From assembly GCA_000697455.1 (NCBI GenBank), contig JNET01028356.1:1-36933 (forward strand): a DNA stretch of 36,933 bases. Direction: 5' to 3'. The notes beneath the pieces were generated by a model. That model saw only the letters and a program-made list of their open reading frames with translations, had not been told where the DNA came from and did no database searches. The stretch comes from Basidiobolus heterosporus B8920 (Eukaryota; Basidiobolomycota; Basidiobolomycetes; Basidiobolales; Basidiobolaceae). A program made the translations under genes and the position numbers. This document shows, piece after piece, positions 23,249 to 35,613 of this stretch (position 1 is its first letter; every line of letters starts with the position of its first letter).

Positions 23249-24565
23249 TTATTCGGCCTTAAGGGTTTCCAAGAACTTCTTGTTAGCGGGAGTGTGAACC
23301 TTCTTGGCGGCCTTCTTCTTACCAAGGATTTCAGCACGCTTGACAACCTTGGCGTAAGGGTTCAAACGGATCATGACACCGTTGTTGCGAAGAGGGTTCT
23401 TCTTTTGGGCAACAGCACGCTTTTGGTGCTTGGTACCGGCAGCACGGCAAACGGATTGGATCTCGTCAGAGTTGATGATACGAGTAACATCAGGGTTGGA
23501 GATGATGTGGGAAGGAAGAACGTAGTCCTTCTTCAAGGAAGCAGACTTCTTGTAAGTACCGAAGAGGGAGTCCAAAAGCTCGAAAGCACCTTGGGTCCAG
23601 ATGATGAAACGACCAAGATGAGCACCAGGAGCCAATTGAAGAAGGTTAAGGCGACGGACGTTAACCAATTCAACACCGGGAAGGTTACGGAAGGCACGGA
23701 CAATACCGTTGTCTTCGTTGTAAACAACGAGAGGACCACGACGTTGTCTGTGACGACGGTTTCTGAGCTTACCCTTACCAGCACGGATCTTACGGGAGTT
23801 GGCAACCTTGACAACATCGTTATAAGCGTTAAGGGCCTTAAGGAGGGCGACAGCGGCCTTGGTCTTGGTGAAAGACTCAACAGCGTTGGCAACAACAAGA
23901 GGAATTTCCTCAATTTGTTCAACACGGTGACCACGGGCCAAAACCAATGAAGGAATGGCAGAAGCAGCCAAAGCAGAGGCAGTGGCGAAACGCTTCTGGT
24001 TCAAGTTGGTCTTGACGTGCCACTTTCTCCAGACCTTGGTAGGGGCGAACATACGACCACCACGGCACATGTTACCGAAGGCAGCTTGTCCGGAACGGTG
24101 AGTACCACCACCACCGACACGAGGAATACGAGCAACGGCACGACCAGTACCCCAAGATTCAGCAGAGGTTTGGTGACCGGCCTTGACGGAGACAGCGTAA
24201 GCTTGACGCTTGTTCTTGGCCATGTTGGTGTGAACGAACTTCACGACATCAGGACGAATAGGGGCCTTGAAGACGGCGGGAAGGGTCACGGTAGCAACGG
24301 AGCCGTTTCCGGCTTCGGAATAGACGTTAATGACGGGTCTAGCAGCCACAGACTAGATAATCAAGAGTAAAGAGTAAGAATCACTTCTGTTGAAACGATA
24401 ATATGAATTGTATGATGATTCCAGAGTTATCCCATTCACAAAAGTTGTGATATACCGGGATCCAAATGACACAGTAATGTGAGGATATCCGGATATTATC
24501 AACAATGGATGGGTGGGACCAACGTTAAAGATTCAATGAAATATAAAAATCAACAAACGTACCAT
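23249..24565 (-). CDS. RPL4: Large-subunit ribosomal protein uL4 (L4), two exons
   Basis: Exon 1 codes only ATG (24565-24563). A 210-bp intron (24562-24353, GTACGT...ATCTAG) follows, then exon 2 (24352-23249); 368 residues beginning [13 protein letters not shown]. The continuous frame alone starts at GTG and would lack a Met, so the split start is strongly favoured. Hallmarks of eukaryotic uL4 are clear: [37 protein letters not shown], the loop [21 protein letters not shown] that lines the nascent-peptide exit tunnel, [12 protein letters not shown], and a Lys-rich C-terminus. A CT-rich 5' leader (about 24599-24585, minus strand) is typical of ribosomal protein genes. The intron is three times the length of others in the window. 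Confidence 0.96.
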
Positions 24566-25024
24566 CTTTAATCCACTAGGATGCGAAAGAGAAAGAGAAT
24601 ATCTAATATTTTGTCCTTGATATAGTTGATTCAGTGCGATCCTGATTTCAGGGTTCATGTATCATTTTTTACTCACCCTATTTCTGAGAACTGATTCTGT
24701 ATCCGTGTTCTCTGATTTTGCAATATTTTGATTTCGATAATAGACTGAATAATTCACTGAGCAATTCAAAGAAAATAGAAGTATCCATGCAATTAAAATT
24801 CAACAAGCTAGTGGATTTTAGCCCATATTTTAATGGTTAGCCTGTACTAACATTATTGACGCAGAAATAGTTTATTCTGAGAATACAGGTAACGTAAGGT
24901 CATATGGATAGATCCATCTGAGTAGGGGACAGTATTAAAGGCTATTTGACAATAGTTATGTACCATAAAGGCTCTTCTTCATATCAACCGACACTGCGTA
25001 CACTAAACCTTTCCAATACTCAAC
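24566..25024. promoter_or_regulatory. Divergent promoter region of uL4 and GLTP
   Basis: 459 bp between the two start codons. On the uL4 side a pyrimidine tract (minus strand, TTCTCTTTCTCTTTCGC, about 24599-24583) is just upstream of ATG, as at transcription starts of ribosomal protein genes. The GLTP side is AT-rich with no clear TATA box. Confidence 0.4.
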
Positions 25025-25894
25025 ATGTCTAACGATTGGTTTTCTCAGCTTAAGAAAAACTACAAGGATGTCTCAATGACTGAGGAAGGGATTGAGACTG
25101 TAGGTTTCTATCAAGCATCAGAAGAGGTGGTTAAACTATTTGGTTGGTATATGGCTCTTTTCTTCTTTACTAGATACAAGCGAAACTATATATACAGCGC
25201 TTTTGACCTTGCATACTAATGGCTTACTTGTGGCTTAGACCTTTTAAACTCAACCGCTTTTGCTCCTGTAAAGTCTGACCTAAGTGGAAATGTCACCGTA
25301 TGTCCAAAATAAGCAACCGACTTCAATAATATCTGCTCACTATTGACAATTGATAGAAAATCCGCACAAAATATGCTACCGATCCTGCCAGTTATAACAC
25401 TTTACAAAAACTAGTGGTCACGGAGGCCAAAGAAGGAAAAGAAAGACCTGCATCACAAGGGCTGCTATGGTTATTAAGGTAGTATCTGGTAATATTTATT
25501 TCTCAAGTGGATCCTAACGTATATTGGTTAGAGGTTTGGATTTTACTTCCAAAGCCTTGAGACGAAACTTGGATAATCCCCAAGAGGAATTGAGTCAATC
25601 TTTCACAGAGGCTTACGGCTTAACTCTGAAAAAGTACCACAGCTTTGTCGTCCGACCTATATTTAGTGTAAAACATCTTGAAAAATTTCATGTATATCCT
25701 CTCAACATAAACCCTAACAATGTTAACAGTTAGCGATGAAAGCTTGTCCATACCGAAAGGACTTCTACGCCAAACTTGGGCCAGATCTCCCTACCGTTCA
25801 AAATCAGTTGGATGAATGGCTGATAGCTTTGGAAAAACAGGTGGCTCAGATGATGGAGTTCTACAAAAACGGTGGCTATGACAAAGACCTTTGA
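25025..25894 (+). CDS. Glycolipid transfer protein (GLTP), five exons
   Basis: Exons 25025-25142, 25239-25297, 25357-25478, 25532-25667, 25730-25894; 199 residues, the usual length of a one-domain GLTP. The protein moves glycosphingolipids between membranes in the cytosol. The residues that hold the sugar head group and ceramide amide in this fold are kept: Asp53, Asn57, Lys60, Trp97 and His136 (in KSDLSGNVTKIR, GLLWLLRGLDF and LKKYHSF). The C-terminal MKACPYRKDFYAKLG is also a family signature. AATAAA at 25911-25916 follows the stop at once. Introns are 53-96 bp. Confidence 0.95.
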
Positions 25895-26059
25895 CCTCGT
25901 TTCATAGTATAATAAATATGTTTCCATACATAACACAAACAGCTTGGATACTACACAAAAATGACCAAGGATGTTTTCAAACCTAATAGGGTATTGAATT
26001 TAATTATCATTTGATCTGGATATTACGGATTATATACATGATAGGACGAGAAAACAGGG

Positions 26060-26464
26060 CTAAAGTAATAGAGTGGCTCCCAAAGTCAACAACAAGAAAA
26101 TATCCAAGTTGGAGTTTGATTGATCTTTTTCTGTAGATTCAGCATCAGTATGCTTGTGTTGTGAGAAGTCGGATGAAGAAAATGATCCTCGAAGGCCTTC
26201 CAATGCGATATCCGAGAGTGACTCCTCAGACATATAGGGTTTGGATGAAAAAGAATAAGCGTGAGGGGTTTCCTCATACCACAAATGGGCGTGTTCAATG
26301 CTTTGTGAATTGTTTCCGAAAGGGTTCATAATAGTGTGAGAGTGTTTAATAAAATTGTAACCAAAGGTGAACTCTGACATAAACCGACTGCCTCTTAAAT
26401 ACCAGCAGCTGCAGCCAAGATCAAAGTCGTGAAAGAAATCAGTGTTCCACAAGGTGTACATCAT
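26060..26464 (-). CDS. Possible GPI- or tail-anchored surface protein (hypothetical)
   Basis: A 134-residue frame. The last 15 residues (LDIFLLLTLGATLLL) are hydrophobic, run to the stop, and follow a Ser/Asn/Asp-rich spacer, as in fungal GPI signals or tail anchors. The middle is Ser/His-rich. A start at the internal ATG 26329 would give 89 residues. No signal peptide exists in this frame, but another frame of the same strand near 26440-26393 reads a signal-like run (TLISFTTLILAAAAG) that ends next to a GTATTT donor. The gene model may therefore be incomplete or disrupted. No family was recognised. Confidence 0.35.
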   Translation of the reverse strand: MMYTLWNTDFFHDFDLGCSCWYLRGSRFMSEFTFGYNFIKHSHTIMNPFGNNSQSIEHAHLWYEETPHAYSFSSKPYMSEESLSDIALEGLRGSFSSSDFSQHKHTDAESTEKDQSNSNLDIFLLLTLGATLLL

Positions 26465-27314
26465 TGGATCGGAAATAACCGGTAAAAAAAATTGATAGTT
26501 CTAAGAACTATCGGTGAGCTAGGAATTAATGGCTAGGCACCAAAGAACTCTCTGGATCGCCCATCCTCCCCATCTAGCCCCAGCTCGTTGATGATCATTA
26601 ATAAAATGAATGTACACAGTGTTATGAGTGCTGTGAAGTTCTATGATATAACTCGAGTGGCTTAGATTTGGTGCTCACCACCTCATAGGGTTCTCTTTAC
26701 CAATCATAGCGTTGTTGGCGAGCCACAGTATCTTAGCAATCTTGCACAGTGCATGCGCTTTCGTGAGCTGTACTTTTGTTTAAGAAATAGCCGGTGTTAG
26801 ATGAGTTGAAGTTGCAGGGTAAAGAAACACGTATGGCAAAGCTAGCCTATCCTCATAGTATATTGAGACTAGGGTTAGGAATGTTTGTCTCGGTGCAAAT
26901 GGAAGGTGAGGTGTGATAATTACTTGTCTAAGGTCAACGCGAAGGTTTCTATCTCAATAGATTCAGATCTTGTAGTGGTTAATTAGTGCCAGATCAAGTG
27001 ATTGCGGAAAGGCCTTTGGTCAGTCACAAATTGGCGGTATGGAGAGAAAGCTGACAATGTACCACTTCTTACTAAATGCATACATCTTAATGTAATGATT
27101 AGTTTAGCAAGGTTTTAGTCACAATGCAGGCCGCGATGTGAGCGAATAGTTTGATTCACTCATGATAGATTCTAAATCCGTGATATTATTTACTGATCGT
27201 TTGTTTTGACAATAACAACCATTAGCAAAAGTAAATAAGACTACGAAAAATTTCCTAGTTAATTTCATTTTATCTCCATTTTGACGGTAGTGTTGTGTGC
27301 TTCAACGTTCTAAC
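26465..27314. other. 850-bp intergenic region with a 19-bp palindrome
   Basis: A perfect inverted repeat GATAGTTCT-A-AGAACTATC lies at 26494-26512, 30 bp upstream of the frame at 26464. A telomere-like TAGGGTTAGG is at 26870-26879. No open frame of useful length, tRNA or transposon was seen. The last part must contain the UHRF1-like promoter. Confidence 0.4.
26494..26512. repeat. Perfect 9-bp inverted repeat with 1-bp centre
   Basis: The arms GATAGTTCT and AGAACTATC are exact reverse complements. It lies beside an A8 run (26484-26491) and just upstream of the minus-strand frame at 26464, so it may be an operator-like factor site or a hairpin. Confidence 0.7.
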
Positions 27315-29533
27315 ATGTTGATTAATATTCGCACAAGTGATGGAAACCGTACATCCATTTCTGCCGAGAAGTTAGATACTATTGCAGCTGTCCGACAACG
27401 AATTTCAACTACTCTGGGAAAGAATGAATATCCGATCCATAGATTACGCTTGATTTATTCTGGTAAACAGGTACCTGAACTTTACTGGGTTGTGGAAACT
27501 TGGCGCTTTCCATTTACTTACTTCTTCCTTTCGCACAGTTGGAAAATAAACACAAGATTTTCGACTATAATGTTCGAAACAATGACACTATTCTGGTTTT
27601 TTTGAAAGCGGAGGCCTCGTTGGATGAAGAAAGTTTGGAGGAAACTCACGCTTCAAATAACCAACAACCCATTAGTTCACCAGATTCGTCAGTTGCCACC
27701 CCTGCTTCTGCAAATTTGGAAACCACTGTTGAGAACCTGCCTACTTCCGAAACGAAAACGCAATTAAATCCCCCTTCGACTAACGAAGCCTCAAACACTT
27801 CATTATCAAGTGGAGACTACATGTGTGCTAGTTGTGGAAACAATGATAAGAAAAAATGCAAAGAATGTGGCTGCAGCGTTTGTGGTGGCAAAGAGGATGA
27901 AGACTCTACGTTGATTTGTGAGGAGTGCCAGATGTATTATCATATGAAATGTTTGAACCCACCTCTGGATAAAATCCCCGATGATGATTGGTAATTTGGA
28001 ATACTAGGAAATTCGATGCATACATCCTTGGTGTTTATTTTTACATATATTATCGTTAGGTACTGTGACAACTGCTTTAACGACCCAGCCAATATTATTC
28101 AACCCGGGCAATATATTGATTTGTCGCAAACACGCAAAGCCAAAATGCCATCTGCTACACAAAAAAGAAAATGGGGTGGAGGTATGGCCTGTGCTGGTTT
28201 AGAGAAGAAATGCTCCATAGTCAAACCGAATCATGTGGGTGCTATCCCCGGGATCCCTGTAGGATCATCATGGAAATATCGAATTCACCTGAGCGAGGCA
28301 GGTGTTCACAGGTATGCTATGTTGGTTATTTCCATACGAAAATCTAGGTTAATTTAACGGTAAGGGTAATTTCCAATATAGGCCTCCTGTTGGTGGTATT
28401 GCTGGTTCTAGTAAAACAGGTGCACTTTCGATCGTTCTTGCAGGTGGTTATCCGGAAGATGTTGATAATGGCGAGGAATTTTTCTACACTGGTTCTGGTG
28501 GTCGCGACCTTAAAACAGGGAATAAACGCGTTGCCGAGCAATCGGAAGATCAAGTATTGACAAGATATAATTTGGCTTTGGCTAGAACGTGCGATGCACC
28601 AATCGATGAAGTGAACGGTGCCGAAGCTAAAGATTGGAGAAAGAGTTCGCCTGTGCGAGTGGTAAGAAGTTATAAAGTTGCAAAACACAACCCCAAATAT
28701 GCACCCGCAGATGGTGTTCGCTACGATGGTTTATACAAGTTAGTCAAAGTGAGTAATAACGCGGATTTTTTTACGCTCTTCCAAAGCTAAATATTTTGCT
28801 GACTAGTACTGGCCGCAAGCAGGATTTTCTGGTTTTATCGTTTGGGTAAGCAGTAGTGTAGTTCCGTTGAATCATCAATACCATCTAATCACTCCAATAG
28901 AGATACCTATTTCGTAGAGATGATTCCGAGCCAGCACCTTGGACTGAAGAAGGGAAAAGGCGTATTCGTGAATTGGGACTCACTATGTATTGTCCTCCGG
29001 AACTTGCCAACAAAGCATCAGCCAGCACTAAGAAGAAAACCGCAAAGGATAGCAAAAAGGTGATTGAAATTAGCGACGAAAGCGATCACAACACACAACA
29101 GAAAAACACTAAGAAGCCCAAAATCTCAGATCATACCGATTTTGGAGATAAACAATTCGTAGTAGAAGTATGCAAATTCCGTCCCCGACAAGAAATTTTA
29201 GATTTGATTGCTCAGGATGTTCAAAGTAAGCGTGCCTGGAAGGCAGTACTAGAGTCACGTGCTCGAAATATGAAGGAGTTTTTAGAAATCATTGCTGAGA
29301 AGGAATTCCTTTGCCCGGTCTGCCAAGACATGGTTCAAAACCCGGTAACCACGCCACAATGCTCTCACAGCGTGTGTGAGGGCTGCCTCAAGCAATCCAT
29401 CAGCTGCTTGGGTCAGATCTGTCCTATGTGCAGAACAGAGTTCAAGGTTAAGCTCTCGAAGGACAATCTCTCCATCAATAAGGAGCTTGTAGCCGTATTC
29501 AAGGCCTTGATCCCAAGCTATGGCACAGACTAG
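27315..29533 (+). CDS. UHRF1/2-like protein: UBL, PHD, SRA, RING; six exons
   Basis: Exons 27315-27470, 27539-27990, 28060-28311, 28382-28748, 28807-28845, 28901-29533; 632 residues. UHRF proteins read hemimethylated CpG through the SRA domain, bind histone H3 through PHD, and ubiquitinate H3 to recruit DNMT1. Seen: UBL 1-77 ([23 protein letters not shown]); a Ser/Thr-rich linker; pre-PHD knuckle Cys148/151/159/162; PHD Cys164/167/179/182, His187, Cys190/205/208; SRA about 245-445 with [41 protein letters not shown] and [19 protein letters not shown]3HC4 Cys560/563/576, His578, Cys581/584/596/599. No tandem tudor domain fits the short linker. The first ATG in frame is 27315. AATAAA is at 29657-29662. 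Confidence 0.93.
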
Positions 29534-29937
29534 TTTAACTCAAGTAGAAAGTTTTTTCGATAGACGTTTTGTAAAATAATCCCTTCTGTCCTTGGTAAAT
29601 CAATACACAGCTTTCAAATGGAGTTAAAAACATTCAGTCACAGGTTTTGCTTTCATAATAAATCATTCGAGGTATATATATATATATTTAGTTTAATTAG
29701 TTCTGGTCTACAGTAACACCATTTCCGTTGGTGGCGATCAAGCCTAGACTGTCAGATGTACAAATGGGGATCTAGAATGTACTCAGACTCAAATCCGTTG
29801 GTGACTGGATATCAGTAAGTAAGACTATGTAAGAGTACTCATATATCAAATGTATGTTGTAATTCTGTTGTTTAATAGTTTGATAACTGTGGATATAAAT
29901 TTACATGTGCTAAGGAAAGTCAGTGTATATACTTCGT
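29534..29937. other. Convergent 3' region with a (TA)n run
   Basis: 3' flank of the UHRF1-like gene (poly(A) signal 29657-29662) and of the small mitochondrial gene on the other strand. A (TA)7 dinucleotide run lies at 29673-29687. No gene was seen. Confidence 0.4.
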
Positions 29938-30147
29938 TTAAGCAGTTTGCTTCTTTTCTTGAACTGGAAGAGCTACCCACATCAAAGCGTACGTGAACAC
30001 GGCGGATCCAACAAGGAAAGTCAGAGGTGCAGTGAGTCCCTTAGCCTTACCAAATTGTGCGGTAGTATGGTAGGTGCCCATGTTACGACGGAGAACTGGA
30101 GCAAGGGTTTGAGCGGAAACTCTGGTGCGTGCAATGGAGCTGAACAT
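29938..30147 (-). CDS. Small mitochondrial membrane protein, probable inner-membrane subunit
   Basis: 69 residues from the ATG at 30147; a longer frame reaches 30279. The N-terminus (MFSSIARTRVSAQTLAPVLRRNMG) is an Arg/Ser-rich amphipathic presequence with no acidic residues. One membrane segment (APLTFLVGSAVFTYALMWVALPV) and a short Lys-rich tail (QEKKQTA) follow. This architecture is that of small supernumerary subunits of respiratory complexes or ATP synthase. I do not recognise the exact family. Confidence 0.6.
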   Translation of the reverse strand: MFSSIARTRVSAQTLAPVLRRNMGTYHTTAQFGKAKGLTAPLTFLVGSAVFTYALMWVALPVQEKKQTA

Positions 30148-30747
30148 GGTAAAGATAAGAGGATTGGTTTGCTGGAGTATATGGCTACCGCATAGTTTTA
30201 TAGTTGTAGACATGGTTCTGTGAGAATTTATTGCAAGCCTAGAACACAGTCTTCTCCACAATTTACGAGATCTAGACAAAATCCATATTCTACAATTTAC
30301 TTCAGCTCGGGTTTGTTAAATCCCATTTACTTCGGAACCACTCATGACTTGCTAAATTGATTTCAATTCATCTACGATCACACATATCGTACATTTCGGA
30401 AAGGTTTCCTGTTAAATATGGAAACCCATTTTACTATCATAAGACCTTCTTTGAATTCAGAGTTGCAACTTCCATTGTCAAGCAACGAGTGCCGATTACC
30501 CCAATGATTGCCATCACATCCATATCAACCTCGAAATGTACACGAATTTCATTGTTTATCGCTTTTCTCCTATCGTGTCCCTTTATTGGCTTCATCTGGA
30601 AGGGAGTTCGAAGTATGTATTTCCAAATAGCGTTTATTTTAGTACACGAAATAGAATGGGGAATGAAACAACGTGAAAGTGTGTGCCTTAAAGAAATAAT
30701 AGAATAGATTACAATAATAGCAAGGTATCTCTAAGTAATACAGCGTT
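30148..30747. other. 600-bp intergenic region
   Basis: It contains the promoter of the small mitochondrial gene and the 3' end of the Mak5-like gene. A 116-codon plus-strand frame (30357-30707) starts with TTG and shows no conserved feature; an overlapping minus-strand frame is no better. Neither was called. Confidence 0.35.
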
Positions 30748-33269
30748 CTAGTTCCCTCCTCTTTCCATCTTTTTACCTAGTTTGATTCCCTTCGCTTTAA
30801 TATCCTGTACAGCATTGGTTGCTTTTTCAGCAGGTAAGATGGCATTGTGTGCGGTATCATTCAATCTGTCGGCTAAATCTCGGATGATACCACTGGTAAG
30901 GTATTTACCTGAGCTACCATGGGGAAGAATAGGCTGTTGCAAAAGTTGTTTCAACTCCGCCCTCCAAGAGGCTATTTTGGCTTTGGATCTGGCATCTTGC
31001 TTCTTGGAGACATTCTCTCCCTCGGAATCCTCGCTTTCTTCATCAAGATCAATGTCCAATGCCTCCGCACTCTTCTTTAACCAGTTTGATTCGTGAGTAG
31101 CCTTATTGATTCGGTGCTCCTCTTCATCGATCTTGACGGCGAGAGAAACACGCTGTCTCATAGAAGTGATAAGAGTACGATCAACTGGGAACTCAGAGAG
31201 ACCTTTTTGTTTTCCCAGGACGTGACATATCTTCTTATAGAGAGAGAGTTCTTCAGGGCAAACTAAGGCCACACTGATGCCCTCCTTTTTGGCACGAGCA
31301 GTACGACCACTTCTATGGACATAGATTTCTCCAGATCTAGGAAGTTGGTAATGTAATACGTGCTCCACAAGCGGAATATCCAGACCACGTGCTGCAACAT
31401 CGGAACACACCAACACTGCCTTGGGGTTGGACTTGAATCGATCCACATTCTTCAATCTTTGTCTTTGTTGCATTTGGGCATGAAGGCCATATGCTTGAAT
31501 TCCGAGTGTTTGTAGAATGGGCAATATCCGGCGAATGGCATCGATGCTGTTGACGAACACTAGAGTTCTGCCTGGATATCTTACTAAGAAATAATACATG
31601 TACACATCTTTATCCTTCATAACACAGTCAATACGGGCTTCTATCAATGTGGACGACATGATGTTAGCGCTGGTCACATCAATAAAGCAGGGTTCAGCAT
31701 CTTTGAATTGAATACGATTCATCAGACTCTGCATCGAACTGTCATTGGATCTCTTGTTGATCTTCCTCTTTTGCTTACGGGTGAAAACCTGAAGATCTTG
31801 GCTGATTGTAGCAGAGAAAATGAATGTCTGTTTGTCTTGCACTGTATCTTCCGAGTCATTCTCGGTGGATGCTTCTTCATCATCCATCGTGGTGACTGCT
31901 TGTTGTTTCTTTGGTGCGAGGATATTAAGGATGTAGTTCAACTCTTTGAAATGACCAGGTTCCAACATTCTATCGGCTTCATCGAGAACAAGGAATTTGA
32001 TCTTTTGTAGATTGGCAGCAAAAGTGTCGTTCTCGGAGCATAACTCCCACAGACGACCAGGGGTAGCAACGATTATGTCGGGTGTTTGTTGCATCAATCT
32101 GGTTTGCTTCTGGATGGACATGCCTCCAACAATAGGGATAATCCGAGCTCTACAGAATTGCGAAATCGCCTTCAAGTGATCTGTCACCTGAATGGCAAGT
32201 TCTCTGGTTGGGGTCAAGATAAGTGCGGTTTGCCCCTCTTTCTCCTTGTCACTATTAGTAGCCAAGTATTGAACAATGGGGAGACCAAAGGCAAGAGTTT
32301 TACCAGAACCAGTCTCGGCAGCACCAATGATGTCTCTACCTTCTAATGCAAGAGGAAGAGTCTTCTCTTGGATGGCCGTTGGGCTGTCGAATTTCAGTTT
32401 CTTGATAGCTTTTTGGATTGGACTAGCAAGGCCGTATTGCTCCCAGGCAGAGATGTCAAAGTCTTGATCGAAATCAGCTTCTACCTCCTGACTCTCCTCT
32501 TCACTTTTATCGTTTTCTGCCATTTCTTCCGTATCGCTCTCTTTCGATTCTTCTTCACTCCCCTCTTCATCTACTTCTTCTTCGTTATCCTCAATCACTT
32601 TGACATTAATGGGCTTGTTATTGTTGGCTTTTTTACTAGGTTTTCTGTCAGTCTCCACAAATGAGTCCAAGTCTATGAAGTCTTGACTCTCTTCAATTGT
32701 CAATGGAGCCTCAGGTGTAGCGGGCTTTCCTTTACTTTTTCCGTCAAGATTCTTGGCTTTCTGAACGATTACAATTTATAAAAGAATCGTTAAGTGTTTA
32801 GTGAGAATCAAATACTTCAAAAAGTGATGCATACCTTGAATGTGACCATACGCCCAGAAGTATCGTCCCCAACCCAATCGCAATCCACCCCATCAATTTC
32901 CTCCAAACATACAAAGCCACCTAATTCATCGCTTAAAAGCATTTGTTCGGGGTAAGAAACCTCTGACCAATTCAAAGAATTCAAGTCATCGACGCCGATA
33001 TCCTCAAAATCCTGGGTATTCTTGAGTTGAGGTGCATTTCCTCTCTTGCGCTTCTTGTTGAGCTTTCTCTTTTTTGAACCAGCAATGAAAACATTCTCTT
33101 CTGCTTTACTGGGGAGTGGTGGAGGTGCAAAGTTGGATAAGTTTTCCCATTCGGAATCAGCAATGTTCACCTTTTTCTTGGTTTTACGAGATTTTTTTCC
33201 CTGGTTGGTGGGTTTTTTTTCTATAGGACTTTGAGTCTCTTTGGGTTCAATATCCCGTACTTCCCACAT
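30748..33269 (-). CDS. MAK5: DEAD-box RNA helicase, Mak5/DDX24 type, two exons
   Basis: Exons (minus) 33269-32835 and 32760-30748; 815 residues (yeast Mak5 773, human DDX24 859). Nucleolar ATP-dependent RNA helicase for 60S pre-ribosome maturation. The N-terminus is Lys-rich with the Mak5/DDX24 block that reads ...FVCLEEIDG, and then an acidic region. The helicase core begins with the Q-motif (SAWEQYGLASPIQKAIKKL) and has motif I AETGSGKT (283-290), Ia PTRELA, Ib TPGR, II DEAD (395-398), III SAT, V RGLDIP and VI HRSGRTAR. The long acidic insert between motifs II and III (around TMDDEEASTENDSEDTVQDK) is typical of this subfamily. It is divergently paired with the EngB gene across 300 bp. Confidence 0.95.
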
Positions 33270-33569
33270 CGTTCGGTTGTTACTTGTAAATGCGAAGAAT
33301 TCACCGATTTCATGATATCTTTGTTAAAGTTAACCTTGAATGAATTTTTTTTTCTTTTTTTTCTCGAAAAAATTCAGAGTAGAATTTAGTGAGCATCCCA
33401 AAGCGTGATTAAATTCCGGCTAATAACATGTCTAAATGAAATCCTTGATTTGGTAATGGTGGTTTTTTCTGTCATGCACGAAAACCACTCGAAAAAATTG
33501 CCTTGTCTGAAATGATGGTCATTTTCCTGATATTTGATAACTCTTGAGTTGCTTAATATTCGATTGAAT
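33270..33569. promoter_or_regulatory. Bidirectional promoter of the Mak5-like and EngB-like genes
   Basis: 300 bp between two start codons in opposite orientation, with T-rich tracts (33340-33362) and a short A/T inverted repeat (GAATTTTT...AAAAATTC). Both products act in ribosome assembly, one nucleolar and one mitochondrial, so shared control is plausible but not shown. Confidence 0.4.
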
Positions 33570-35241
<1,672 letters not shown>

Positions 35242-35321
35242 TTCCATCATCCATTTAAACAATCAATAAAATCAATTGCACCTGGTGGTTTCACTCTTAA
35301 ATGCAATAACGTTTAGCTCGG

Positions 35322-35343
35322 ATCCGATTATCCGATTATCCGA
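35322..35343. repeat. ATCCGATT short tandem repeat (2.75 copies)
   Basis: Two exact 8-bp units at 35322-35337 and the first six bases of a third. Confidence 0.8.
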
Positions 35344-35432
35344 GGTGACTGCGATGATTGCGATGTTTGCATGTAACCAAAGTTCTTTCTCGAGCTTCCT
35401 GCTGCCAGAGGATCTGTAGAGATGGGTTTACT

Positions 35433-35502
35433 AATATACTCAGCAATATACTCAGCAATATACTCAGCAATATACTCAGCAATATACTCACCAATATATT
35501 CA
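35433..35502. repeat. 12-bp tandem minisatellite AATATACTCAGC (5 copies plus a partial)
   Basis: Units at 35433, 35445, 35457 and 35469 are identical. The fifth (35481) has one change (CACC) and a degenerate partial copy follows. It is intergenic and upstream of the FAS1 gene. Confidence 0.9.
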
Positions 35503-35613
35503 TATTAATTTATTTAACCTAATTAAATCAGCGGGAATGTGGGTATCCGATAGCAATGGTTACATTCTTTTTAAAAAGTCTAGGATACTTTCTTTTTCGC
35601 AAACTCTATCACC

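Larger units (their letters stand above)
35242..35613. other. Intergenic region with two short tandem repeats
   Basis: It lies between the EngB stop and the FAS1 start. It contains ATCCGATT repeated at 35322-35343 and the 12-bp repeat at 35433-35502. The FAS1 promoter is presumably in the AT-rich last 100 bp. Confidence 0.5.

Noticed and set aside
23294-23950. 218-codon plus-strand frame opposite uL4
   Set aside because: Shadow of biased codon use in the ribosomal protein gene.
26585-26680. TTGATGA near 26590 as a C/D snoRNA C box
   Set aside because: No matching D box (CTGA) or terminal stem at a suitable distance.
30357-30707. 116-codon plus-strand frame in a gap
   Set aside because: It starts with TTG and shows no domain, and its first ATG is near the middle. 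An overlapping minus-strand frame also lacks support.
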